64,000 nt of DNA, taken from contig NW_025791658.1 in the NCBI RefSeq assembly GCF_921293095.1, positions 8,246,001 to 8,310,000 on the forward strand, given 5' to 3'. A program made the translations under genes and the position numbers. Origin of the DNA: Ischnura elegans (lineage: Eukaryota; Arthropoda; Insecta; Odonata; Coenagrionidae). Below, piece by piece: positions 22,427 through 32,497 of this stretch. The notes under the pieces were generated by a model. That model had not been told where the DNA came from, ran no database searches, and saw nothing but the letters and a program-made list of their open reading frames with translations. Each line of letters opens with the position of its first letter. The stretch's first letter is position 1.

Positions 22427-23990
22427 TCTACATATTATAAGTCCAACCACAATCTTATCCAATTCTCTTAATAAGGATATCCTTTCCCCAACTAAACTTC
22501 CTGGATATAATTTCCTACACGTTGCACGTGCGATATATACTACGATTACGTCGAGAATTTACTCTAATTAGATGCTTTTAGTAGTCAAATGTGAATTTTG
22601 TGAGTTTTTCGCATTAGTAATAAACGAGTTACTAGCACTTACTACTTTCATGAAACACCTGCTGATATCTTCCATTAACAATTCTTTTGGTTCAAATTGC
22701 GATTTATGTCCAAAAGTCGAACTTTTAACATAGGTACATTAACAATCGATGGCACGGAAAATATGATTGACTATCACTTCAACTGTCCAGTGTCTCAAAT
22801 TACGTAAATAATTATCTGCAATTATGTTATATAATCTATATATATAAAAGAAAGTCGAAAATCGTGTTAGTTAGAACACTTATAATTCAAGAACGGCTGC
22901 ACCAATTTTAATGATATTAGGTTCTTTGGATTCGTATTATGGTTTTAGGATTTAGTAACGCAACAACAATAGATAAGTCGGTAAAAACTACAAATTAAAT
23001 TATTTGTTTTGTTTTTACCCATTTAATAACTGAACTTCGTAACAATATAATATTTTAATTACTAAATATATTCAAAATATTGAAATTATATTTTAAAAAT
23101 TTAATTCTAGCCAATTTTAAGCCCAGCTCGAGTTGACTCTTCACTACCGTGTTTGTAAACAAATCTCCAAGCAATTGTTGACAAACGGTAATGTCCGTGT
23201 TCCTGTCAAGGAATCGAGCATTTTTATTACACTTTCTCCGAATATTTGCAAATTAGTTTCATTGGAAGGTGAGCTCATCAACAAAGAGTTCCAGCCGCCA
23301 AAGAGTTCCAACAAAGAGTGAATTGATCACCGCAAAAATAAAAAATGGCTGATTGAGTGAGCAATTTCGATGGCCTAGAACGAAAATGTGGATCACTCAA
23401 ATGAGGTAAATCGGGATGAAATAGTTGGTACTCTGCATGAATTCAAATCTTTTAACTGAGTAATAAACGAAGACGAAGTCACCAACAATCTGACGGAATA
23501 TATAAAGTCCTTGGAAGTACCTTGCTTACCACGGCACGATTTACAGCTAAAGGTAGGCTCTGTGTTCATGATCTTTCGAAACCTAAACCAACCATAGCTA
23601 TCCAACGGAACGCGTTTGGTTATTTAAAAAATTGATAAAAAATGTGATTCACGCGTTTTTAAACAAAGGAAAAATCAAAGATGAGGAAGTTGTCATTCCA
23701 AAGATTCGATGATCCCAACTTAAATGCCCTTTTGAGCTTAAACGTATTCAATTTCCAATTAGTGTTGCATTCGTAATAACGATTAACAAATTGCATGGCC
23801 AGTCTTTCAGTTTTTGTGATGTTTGTTCTCATGTGCTAAAGAAAACCCATTATTTTCTCATAGTAAATAATATGTGGTATGTTTACGAGCCTGTAAACCA
23901 TCCGCTGTATTTCTTCCTTCGCTTCAACGGCGCAGCTAATACTACGGGTCTGTAGGGTATATAAAACTCGCTAAGGTAAGCGAGAGCTGT
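22427..23990 (+). mobile_element. Helitron, degenerate, with helicase C-terminus
   Basis: Begins TCTACATATTATAA, as does the opposite-strand copy ending at 12546. Plus-strand pieces encode RVCKQISKQLLTNG (23140-23185), LKVGSVFMIFRNLNQP (about 23545-23592), LSNGTRLVI, and the terminal PLFSHSK.YVVCLR / KPSAVFLL / NGAANTTGL segments near 23840-23960. These are the hallmarks of the last motifs of the Helitron Pif1-type helicase. Several stops and frame changes make it inactive. The Rep nuclease part is not recognisable and the 3' CTRR end was not found. 24790-24945 repeats the sequence just left of this element (22310-22426). Confidence 0.7.
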
Positions 23991-23999
23991 GGGGCACTC

Positions 24000-25328
24000 C
24001 CTCAGATATTTTTTTAAGATATATGGTTCAAAATAGCGGGTTTTTCGGCTGTGTGAATAGTTAAATATGTTTTGTTTGTTACTCAACCTTCCCCCTAATA
24101 TAAGTAGCAAAAGTTTTTATAAAAACGTTCTCTGAGCTTTTTGGGGGGGGGGTATAAACCCCCAAAAAAAAACCTTGCTGCGTTACTACTTCGCTTTGCT
24201 ATATTTATTTAGCTTCAGCCGCTTTATCTTGCGCCTGATAACAAAACAAAAACTGTTGTTTATCAGAAGGTGCCTGACGAAAGACATTAAACCCGAATGT
24301 GTAGGGCACACCGTGGTGCGTTTACGCATGCAGCACGTTTGCGCAGTGCATTTTTTCCAAACAGAGATACTATAACTGGCGCACCTAAAGTCATTTGATA
24401 CGAATGCTGCTTCTTTGGGGCTTTTCTTACACGATTTTAAGCATCAGTTAATCGTCGTTCTGGCGTTTTGTTAACCAGCCCCGTGAACGGGCCAAGTTTA
24501 CGCAACGGACTTGGACCTAAAAAAAAATTTTACGGTAAATAACACAAATAGCCTACAACTGAATCCGTAAAATTTTTATTTAATTAACTGCTTCATAAAA
24601 CCAGAATGCCCAAAATTTATTAAGCTATTTTGATACTCATTTACGTAGTTTTATTGAATTTGTGTCTTATTTATTTGTAATAAATTAAACATAATTATAA
24701 ACGATACAGCCGCTCTTGATTTATAAATGATGTCACTCAACTGTAAGTTCATTGATTGTTAGGCGGTACGAAGTCCGCCGGATCAGCTTGTATGCTATAA
24801 ATATAATAAGGTGAGGTAGGTACTGAAATGCTGTCAAGGATTAAAAAAAATATTTTTGTAGGCAGAACGTTGACTTATTTGCAGACGATGAGCCACTTTG
24901 TCGATAGTTACACGTCTGCCTTAGAGAATTATTTCACACGAACACAGAAATTTTTCTTCATTAGTGGTGGTTAACTGCCATGCGGCTCCTTCATCCTGCA
25001 CGGAAGAAAATGATTTGATTAAAACTATCAAACTATGGTGTGATAGGGAGTTTTTTTGTTAAATATACTTAAACTTTGATGTAAATGATCAAGCACTTGA
25101 TTTATTTTGCCAAACGCTCTTATTATATGTCCTCAAACATTTTGATATTTCATAATTTGGTCAATTGTACGCAAGAGTTTGGTAAAAATAACTGAATTAA
25201 TTTACTACGATCCTGACGTTGGTATATTTCATCGAAGTTATGATTAATTTTACGAAGGTGATTGCTTGATTGGTAAAAATTATCAAACTCTATATTGCTA
25301 TGCAAATTTGGTTTGATAGAATTTACTA
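24000..25328. other. Intergenic DNA with a partial repeat at 24790-24945
   Basis: Apart from the copy of 22310-22426 at 24790-24945 and a G-run/C-run hairpin at about 24142-24178, no feature is recognised. Short ORFs here lack motifs. Confidence 0.4.
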
Positions 25329-25519
25329 ACAAGGGGAATACACTACCTTCGCATCGCCGATCGAGCTCAAATTTTGCGATTCGGTAGTTTATGGGTACAA
25401 ATGTAATATGCCGAAGTGAGACGACGCACTTCTCGTAAAATTCCGAGAAAAAAGCAATTAAAAATCGTAAAAAATGAAGGTACGCTATATAAACTCTTTT
25501 GAACCCTTTGTTAAACAAT

Positions 25520-25582
25520 AGGGCGACAGCCCAGTGGATACGGTGTCCGACTGTGGAGGTGAAGGTAGCGAGATCGATGCTT
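25520..25582 (+). repeat. tRNA-like (Pol III A/B-box) segment in the foldback left arm
   Basis: CAGCCCAGTGG (near A-box) and AGATCGATGC (B-box GWTCRANNC) are about 40 bases apart. The inverse copy is at 26841-26895. It cannot form a normal tRNA, so it is a SINE-like relic. The L1/Tx1 element inserted beside the A-box-like bases of the other copy. Confidence 0.5.
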
Positions 25583-26895
25583 AATTTTTAAGGATTTTAT
25601 TGTTTTAATTTTTAAAGTTCGTTTTCTTATCTTCGTTACTACTATGGAATATATTTTTAAAAGAGCTTTTTTTAAATATTTAAATCAGGAATGGATCAGA
25701 TTGGGATTAGGAACTGAGGATGAAGGGTGGATAGAAACCCGGCGTCTGCATTAGCCTGCTCTTAACGAAAGGCGCCAAGGGGGCCACGGCTTAACGTCCC
25801 ATCCGACGGACGGTGTAGTGCACAACTAGCGTAATCCACATTACACGCAGGGATTGAATTTAGGAATGCCCCTTAATTCTTTACCGAGATTTGGATGTGG
25901 AAGGCCAGTACACTGCCTCACCACTCCAGTTAATCCTTTATTTGCAATTTTCAGGATGGAACTCATCATAAAGACATGCAAAGCAAAGTGATTTGCGGCG
26001 CCACGAACAAGCAGAAAAGGCGTTTTTTCCACAACTGCAACGACTGTCCATAATTTTTTAAGGAAAACACACGTCAAACAAACCAAACAAATACAAAAGT
26101 GATACCGGTCATAATACACATACATCACCCCTTTCCGCTCATGCCTGTCGGCCGCGAAAGAGGGAACAAAGCTGCAACACTTTCCCCAAATATTCGATTC
26201 TTCTATTATAGGTTAATCAAGTACCCACATAACATTGTATGTTTCCGGGAAAATTATTGAACATGCATGGTTTGCTTCGAAGCTCGCTGGCACGAGACAA
26301 TTTTTCGTAAATGTAAATGACGTGTGTTATCCTTAAAAAATTATGGACAGTCGTTGCAGTTGTGGAAAAAACGCCTTTTCTGCTTGTTCGTGGCGCCGCA
26401 AATCACTTTGCTTTGCATGTCTTTATGATGAGTTCCATCCTGAAAATTGCAAATAAAGGATTAACTGGAGTGGTGAGGCAGTGTACTGGCCTTCCACATC
26501 CAAATCTCGGTAAAGAATTAAGGGGCATTCCTAAATTCAATCCCTGCGTGTAATGTGGATTACACTAGTTGTGCAGTACACCGTCCGTCGGATTTAAGGG
26601 ACGTTAAGCCGTGGCCCCCTTGGCGCCTTTCGTTAAGAGCAGGCTAATGCCGACGCCGGGTTTCTATCCACCCTTCATCCTCAGTTCCTAATCCCAAGCT
26701 GATCCATTCCTGATTTAAATATTTAAAAAAAGCTCTTTTAAAAATATATTCCATAGTAGTAACGAAGATAAGAAAACGAACTTTAAAAATTAAAACAATA
26801 AAATCCTTAAAAATTAACACAAAAAAAAGATCCCTGAGCGAGCATCGATCTCGCTACCTTCACCTCCACAGTCGGACACCGTATCCACTGGGCTG

Positions 26896-27427
26896 TTTTT
26901 TTTTTTTTTTTTAATAAAATCATATTTATTGTCAGTAAGAAAATACAATGCAAATCAAAACTGGTACATAACACACATGGTTACATTCTGTAAAAAATAC
27001 CGACTGCTGGAGACTTTCACAAGCTCTTACTTTGTTCCGGCGATTTGGGGGCCTGGGGAATCGAACGCCCGACCCACACCACACTACTCTCCTTCACACT
27101 GGTCTGGCTTCTATCCACCAGGCCACCGTGGACGTATGATTTGCACTTGAATTCACTTGGTACAAGGTACCTTTGATTATTAGATCTTCTTTTCATTAGC
27201 GATCACTTTCTATGCACATACATCCCGATATACAACCAAATAAACCTTTAAAAATATATATATATATACATGAAATACTTCCACACACCCATGTTTATAA
27301 TGCCTGTAGATATGCAACAGAAAAGTTTTTACAATTGTATTATACACTATATTACAATGTTACAATAAGTGTTTTCCTTTTTTTATTGTTAGGTTACAGA
27401 GGAAGTCATTTGTGTTTAAAATACACT
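26896..27427 (-). other. L1/Tx1 3' UTR and poly(A)
   Basis: From the ORF2 stop to the tail. The last bases on the minus strand are GACAATAAATATGATTTTATT followed by about 16 A. The AATAAA signal and the tail define the 3' end. Confidence 0.75.
27045..27135 (-). repeat. tRNA-like segment in the L1/Tx1 3' UTR
   Basis: Minus strand: GGTGGCCTGGTGGATAGAAG (A-box-like) and GGCGTTCGATTCCCC (perfect B-box) are spaced as in a tRNA-derived SINE head. It lies between the ORF2 stop and the poly(A), same strand. The anticodon arm is not tRNA-like, so it is not a functional tRNA gene. It may be a SINE captured by the L1, or part of the element. Confidence 0.55.
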
Positions 27428-30400
27428 TTAGGAAAATGAAAACCCTTTAAGAAGATTTCTTGCCTCCTGGCCTAATTGGTTTAAATCCATATTCTCAAAG
27501 CTTTTGTCAAAGGTATCTTCGTTTTTTAAAATCTGATTTATAAAGGACGCCGATATTAGGCCCATAGCGTCCATCTTAAAGCTTGGAAAAAGGGTGTAGT
27601 CCAAGCATAAAATATTTAGATCACCTATATCTTTTTCTCCAAAAGTATTTAGCTTCCTAAACATAGTTTTGACATTACACCATTTATTTCTTATTTTTAC
27701 ACAAGTGAAAAATTTGTGTTGTAAATTTTCAGTGATCTTACAACATTCACAAAGATCTGAGGTGACTATACCGATTTTCTTTAGCTTTTCCTTTGTTGTA
27801 CATAAATTATTAACCACATTAAAAATTAGTAATTTGTTATTCACACTGATGTTTACATTTTTAATATTTTTCCACACTCTTTTACAGTTTAAAGTACCTT
27901 TGGTGGGATGTAGGCTCAACGATTTTGTATTAACTACTCTTTCCACTAGGACGGTATATATGGATTTAACATTCTTTAATTTTTCCACTACTGTCTTCTC
28001 GAGAAAACTCACGGCATCTTTAATATAACTTTTAAAAATCGGTGTATTCCCTAGATTGTTAATTGCAATTTTTGTTAAGGCTTTTTCCCAAGGACTTGCA
28101 ACTTCTAAAGTCTTAAACATACCATTGTAAAATAAGGCTGCTGCCTTGCTGTAGAAATCGGTGTGACCAATACCACCTTGTCCCCATTTAAGTATCGTCT
28201 GATGTCTGGCCAGTTTAAAAACATAACTTTTCCATATGAAAATATTTGAGGATCTGACAATTTTTGCAGCAAGGTGGTTTGGTGGTGGCAGTACGTGGCC
28301 CACATACCACATTTTACTTAAAATACAATTGTTCAAAATGAGTACTCTTTGGATTAGGTTCAATTTTCGCTCATGCGATTTCATACATGCTCCCACCATC
28401 GTATTTTTCAATTTCTCCCAATTGTTTTCCACAGATCTAACTATATTTCTTTCCCACTGAATCCCCATTATTCTTACTGATTCCTTGTTTTCCCACAAAT
28501 CCGTTTTAAAGTTATCTTTACTGATTAAGTTCAGATAGCAGGTTTTTTTCCTATTAACAGACATGCCGCTGATGTCGGAGAACGATGTAAGAATACTGTG
28601 GACCAGATTGTGTTCTTTTTCGTCTTTTAAGATGATCGTCACATCATCCGCATAAGCTATGCATGGGATCTTAACGGAGTCCATTTCTAGTCCAACATTC
28701 CTGTCCTCTACCATATCTAGGAGGGGGTTCAGTTGTATACAGAAAAGAATCATTGAGAGGGGACATCCCTGTCTTAAGGACTTACCCAATGGTATCCATT
28801 CGGTGTACTCATTTTTACACAATTCTCTTTTTACATATGGGTCATTATATAAAGTGTTTATTACATCTATTGTCCTTTTGGGGAATCCCATCTTCTCCAT
28901 TACTGAGTTTAAAAAACAAAGGTTGACTTTGTCGAAAGCCTTCTCAAAGTCCACTGCCAAGAGTTGTAAGTTTGGCACACTTAGACTGTCTTTTGCAGCT
29001 ATTATATCTCTTATTACCCTAGTAGCCGTGTTTATATTCTTTCCTTTCTTACTAATTGCATACTGCAATGGGTGTATTATCTCTTCGGCCACATTCATTA
29101 GTTTATTCTTTATAATTTTCGCGAAAATTTTATAGTCCGTGTTTAGAATAGTTATTGGACGGTAGTCCGTTATTTGTTTTGACACTGCAATTTTGGGAAT
29201 GAGGATAACTTTTGCCTCCCTTTGCGAATTTGTAAGCTTCCCATGTGACAAACAAAACAAAAAACAATCAAACAACTCCGGAGAAATCAAATCGCTGAAG
29301 CTTAAGTAAAATTCTGAACCCAGATCATCGTTTCCCGCAGCCTTTCCTTTCTTTAGTTCCCTGATTGCTCTACTCATTTCCTCAAACCCAAAGTTTTCAC
29401 TTACTTTTTCTTTTCCTTCCTCTGTTAATTGCAATTTAGTTGTAAAGTTCCCTTGATTGACCGTCTGTGTCGGTTCCAGATTTTCTTTAAAGTATTTGCA
29501 AATATACTGTTTTATTTCATTCCCCTCTGTCAATACCCGATTTCCATCTTCGCTTTCGATACATTCTATCTTGGTTTCCTTTGCTTTCTTTTTCCCAATT
29601 ACCAGGTGGAAAAGCGAAGACAATTCCCCTTCCACATAGTCGTTACAATTTTTGAATGTCTTAAAATCCGTTTTCTCTTTTTCTAGATTTTGGATCTTTT
29701 GTTTTATTTTGAATATTTCGCCTGTGTCAGTGGAGGACATCAGAATATCCTTTAATGCCTCCCTATAGAATTTTATCTTTGTATTTAAATCCCATAATAT
29801 CTTTTTTTCCTTGGCTATGAAATATTCCTTTGCCTTAATTTTTAATACTTCCCATTTATTTTCGGGATTGAAATTTTTATATCTATTCCTCCACTCAGTC
29901 CATTTTTGCTTAAATTCAAGCCCTATTTCCTCATTGCTAAAAAGATTAACATTGACTCTAGCTTTATGTTTCCCCTTTATGTTGTTCGTTCTATCATTAC
30001 TGTTCAAGGACAATATTAAAATATTGTGATCACTATATGCGACAGGGAATGACTCTTGACCTGTTATTTTGATGTTTGATTTATTTTTTATATAAAAACG
30101 ATCTATTCTCGTCGCGTAGTTGTTAGTTATTAGTGTATACTTGACTCTATATTCCTCTAAAACTAGGTCATTTACATCTAGAGCATCGAAGACAGTTAAC
30201 AATTTTTTCAAGTCCGTATTCACTGGGTAGATAACTCTATCCAGGTTGTTCAGGCTATCTTTAACATCTACTATAGCATTGAAGTCACCACCTAATATAC
30301 ACTTTTCCTGAAAATGATACATATAATGACATAATATTTCATTATAGAATACTCTCCTTTCTGCCGCCAGTTTACTCCCAGATGGGGCATACACATTTAT

Positions 30401-30679
30401 AATCTTAAACATGTAAAAGTCAGCTATTAGAATGCGGCCATCAGGGCTATAAAAATCATTTTTTAAACACAGATTTTTTTTAAGCATAAGGCCTGTGCCG
30501 CGTTTACCTTGCGAGTTTATTAGCACCTTAATGTCCTTTCTCAACCAATATTCTGATGGTATCACCTCTTGTAACAATAGGACATCGATATTGTTTTGTT
30601 GAAAACATAGAAAGACTTGTTCGATTTTTCTTTTCGAGGTTATTCCGCATACATTTAGAGTTGCTATTTTACATGTCAT
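27428..30679 (-). CDS. L1/Tx1-type ORF2: APE endonuclease, reverse transcriptase, C-terminal zinc motif
   Basis: An uninterrupted 1083-residue protein. Residues 1-225 are an APE endonuclease with its catalytic signatures in order: N9 in TLNV, E38 in LLQEV, GGDFN 130-134, RIDR 191-194 and SDH 216-218. The reverse transcriptase spans about 485-750, with DYRPITILNTDYKI, VDFEKAFDK (D577), LRQGCPLS (635-642) and AYADDV (675-680). A C-terminal CX2CX7HX4C motif lies at 977-993. ORF2p nicks target DNA and copies the element RNA at the site. The start overlaps the ORF1 stop by 11 bases (ATGACATGTAA), typical of coupled translation. All catalytic residues are present, so this copy could be enzymatically competent. 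Confidence 0.93.
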   Translation of the reverse strand: MTCKIATLNVCGITSKRKIEQVFLCFQQNNIDVLLLQEVIPSEYWLRKDIKVLINSQGKRGTGLMLKKNLCLKNDFYSPDGRILIADFYMFKIINVYAPSGSKLAAERRVFYNEILCHYMYHFQEKCILGGDFNAIVDVKDSLNNLDRVIYPVNTDLKKLLTVFDALDVNDLVLEEYRVKYTLITNNYATRIDRFYIKNKSNIKITGQESFPVAYSDHNILILSLNSNDRTNNIKGKHKARVNVNLFSNEEIGLEFKQKWTEWRNRYKNFNPENKWEVLKIKAKEYFIAKEKKILWDLNTKIKFYREALKDILMSSTDTGEIFKIKQKIQNLEKEKTDFKTFKNCNDYVEGELSSLFHLVIGKKKAKETKIECIESEDGNRVLTEGNEIKQYICKYFKENLEPTQTVNQGNFTTKLQLTEEGKEKVSENFGFEEMSRAIRELKKGKAAGNDDLGSEFYLSFSDLISPELFDCFLFCLSHGKLTNSQREAKVILIPKIAVSKQITDYRPITILNTDYKIFAKIIKNKLMNVAEEIIHPLQYAISKKGKNINTATRVIRDIIAAKDSLSVPNLQLLAVDFEKAFDKVNLCFLNSVMEKMGFPKRTIDVINTLYNDPYVKRELCKNEYTEWIPLGKSLRQGCPLSMILFCIQLNPLLDMVEDRNVGLEMDSVKIPCIAYADDVTIILKDEKEHNLVHSILTSFSDISGMSVNRKKTCYLNLISKDNFKTDLWENKESVRIMGIQWERNIVRSVENNWEKLKNTMVGACMKSHERKLNLIQRVLILNNCILSKMWYVGHVLPPPNHLAAKIVRSSNIFIWKSYVFKLARHQTILKWGQGGIGHTDFYSKAAALFYNGMFKTLEVASPWEKALTKIAINNLGNTPIFKSYIKDAVSFLEKTVVEKLKNVKSIYTVLVERVVNTKSLSLHPTKGTLNCKRVWKNIKNVNISVNNKLLIFNVVNNLCTTKEKLKKIGIVTSDLCECCKITENLQHKFFTCVKIRNKWCNVKTMFRKLNTFGEKDIGDLNILCLDYTLFPSFKMDAMGLISASFINQILKNEDTFDKSFENMDLNQLGQEARNLLKGFSFS

Positions 30680-32059
30680 TTTTAAGTTTTTTTTTATTTA
30701 GTAGTGCCGTTTTCTTCACTCCCGTGACTTCTGCGCTGTAGTCTTTCCTAAAATATTCTTTCGTAAAAGACGTAGAAGCATTGTCCCTCCCCTTCCGCCT
30801 AGCCCTCTTCTTTGTTCCCGTTACCTTACCCCGATCGTCCTCGCTTTTACTTTCCTCCCCTATTTCCTCACTCATACTTTCGGGTCGCTCTCCTTGACTG
30901 AAATCGACCATCCTTGGCTTATCCGCCGGGTCATCGGCTGCGGGCGGCCCAGCAAGGACTTCCGCATCCATTCCCTTGTTGTTTCCCTCACTCAACCCCC
31001 ATTCTATTTTTTTGGGCCTTTCTTCCGCTTCACTCAACACTATTAACTCCTCCCCCTCACTTTGTTTATCTGCCACGCGGTTTACAGGGACCTGCTTTTC
31101 ACTGTTGTTCGATTTGAGTATTATTTGCTTATTCTCCGCTTTGAATTTTTTCACAGATTGGGCTTTTTCACTATCCCGCACACGTTCATCGTCTGAGCTC
31201 TCAGCTGATTCACTGTTGCCCGTGGACGACCTTTCCCTTCCTTCCCTCGCACCGCGCACACCTCGTCTATTCTTCTTTTTTCCTTCACTCCCTCCCTTAT
31301 TTCCACTTTCTTCACCAGTCCTCCCCTCCCTTGACCCAGTTTCAGCCACTACTGAGTCATTCGTCTCTAGGTCGTCACCTTCCTTTTCCCCTAATTCCTT
31401 TAACTGCGCGTGACTCCCCTCTATGTCCATTAAATCCTGTTCTGTTATCGCTTTAACTGCTTCACTATATCCCCGTTTTATCGGAGTAATTAGGTTGGGA
31501 CAGTTAACCCTAAGGTGATCTGTACCCCCGCACCTGGAACAGGTAATTATCTGCCCTTCGTAGTGGATAATCGCCCGCTCACCTGCTATGTTGAGGTAGC
31601 TGGGAATATTTTTTTCCACTATCATCTTAACGGTTCGATTGCCGTTTCTTAATTTAAACTTATGTTCCCCCCCCCCCATTTCGCCTCTAAGTACGATAAG
31701 ATTTTCCCGTAATCCTTCATCACCTCACACACCTCGCGCTCTGTAACTTCAAAGGGGAGCATGCATACCCGAACATACGCTGCACTCTTGGCTGCAGGCT
31801 CCATCGTTGCCACTCCTCTTTTCTGCCTCTTCGAGGGGAAGGGCAGCTCTCCCGGGTTGTCCATCAGGATCCTCTGCAAAATCTCCTCACTTCGGACTTT
31901 CAGGAAGGCTGTCCTCCTGAATGGGCCGAATTGAAGACCTATGAGGTCTTCCTCCTGTAGCTGTAACTCTTCGGACATGAACGTCATCACCTCGTAACTG
32001 GTGATGTCCGTTGTCGCGTTAAAGTTCATCTTAATAGTATTAATTCTTTCCTTCGGCAT
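30669..32059 (-). CDS. L1/Tx1-type ORF1 (RNA-binding, CCHC), split in a G11 run
   Basis: Two overlapping minus-strand frames make one ORF1. 32059-31649 starts MPKERINTIKMNFN and holds an RRM-like fold region (YVRVCMLPFEVTEREVCEV). 31679-30669 continues with VEKNIPSYLNIAGERAI, a CCHC knuckle (CSRCGGTDHLRVNC) and a long acidic/basic low-complexity tail ending KKLKND. The frames meet in 11 consecutive G (plus-strand C at 31665-31675); twelve or nine G would give one continuous reading frame of about 463 codons. Either a real mutation, polymerase/ribosome slippage, or a homopolymer sequencing error. ORF1 proteins coat the element RNA. Confidence 0.8.
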
Positions 32060-32294
32060 CGTGATAAGTTGTCGTTCGCGTTTCCGCGCTCGTACAGATG
32101 CTTTTCACTTCGAAAACTTAGCGCTTTTCAGCGCTTCGCGATCGCGAGAATAAAAAACAGAACACAATCGGTTCTTCCCGAGCTCGAGCCCGGGCGAATG
32201 CCGAGGCAAACGCCGGGCAGGAAAACTCTCGCCTTTGGTAAACTCGGCCGAAAATGAATTCAACGGAGCGATCCGCACACACGTCCGCACACAC
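32060..32294 (-). promoter_or_regulatory. 5' UTR / internal promoter region of the L1/Tx1 element
   Basis: 235 bases upstream of ORF1, clearly more GC-rich than its surroundings, with CpG-rich palindromic stretches (TCGCGATCGCGA near 32137-32148 and GAGCTCGAGCCCGGGC near 32180). Elements of this group normally carry an internal Pol II promoter here. No specific motif can be proven. Confidence 0.5.
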
Positions 32295-32497
32295 GGCTGT
32301 CGCCCTATTGTTTAACAAAGGGTTCAAAAGAGTTTATATAGCGTGCCTTCATTTTTTACGATTTTTAATTGCTTTTTTCTCGGAATTTTACAAGAAGTGC
32401 GTCGTCTCACTTCGGCATATTACATTTGTACCAATAAACTACCGAATCGCAAAATTTGAGCTCGATCGGCGATGCGAAGGTTGTGTATTCCCCTTGT

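Larger units (their letters stand above)
26896..32294 (-). mobile_element. L1/Tx1-type non-LTR retrotransposon, nearly full length (5.4 kb)
   Basis: On the minus strand: GC-rich 5' UTR (32294-32060), ORF1 (32059-30669), ORF2 (30679-27428), 3' UTR with a tRNA-like segment, AATAAA about 15 bases before a poly(A) tract, end at 26896. Insertion interrupted the foldback right arm; ggctg at 26891-26895 and 32295-32299 is a short target duplication (six bases if one tail A is counted). The element is young: long intact frames and a clean tail. The ORF order, APE-type endonuclease and RT motifs (AYADDV, DYRPITILNTDYKI) fit the L1/Tx1 group; the exact clade is unresolved. Confidence 0.88.
25329..32497. 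mobile_element. Large foldback element, right arm split by an L1/Tx1 insertion
   Basis: Left arm 25329-26076 is nearly the exact reverse complement of right arm 26318-26895 plus 32300-32497. The loop is 26077-26317. Ends read ACAAGGGGAATAC and its reverse complement. Before the retrotransposon landed, the element was about 1.77 kb with arms of about 750-780 bp. Each arm carries the same peptide-like frame (KKLWTVVAVVEKTPFLL...) seen on opposite strands, best read as a repeat effect rather than two genes. Each arm also holds a tRNA-like A/B-box pair. No clear target duplication at the outer ends, so superfamily unknown. Confidence 0.75.

Noticed and set aside
24142..24178. G-run/C-run hairpin as Helitron 3' end
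   Set aside because: No CTRR terminus follows it and it was not found at the other Helitron copy.
25841..26553. Identical proteins on opposite strands (25841-26128 and 26317-26553)
   Set aside because: Same cause: foldback arms. Could be a relic frame, but not two genes.
30914..31413. Plus-strand ORFs opposite L1 ORF1
   Set aside because: Antisense shadows of the low-complexity ORF1 tail.
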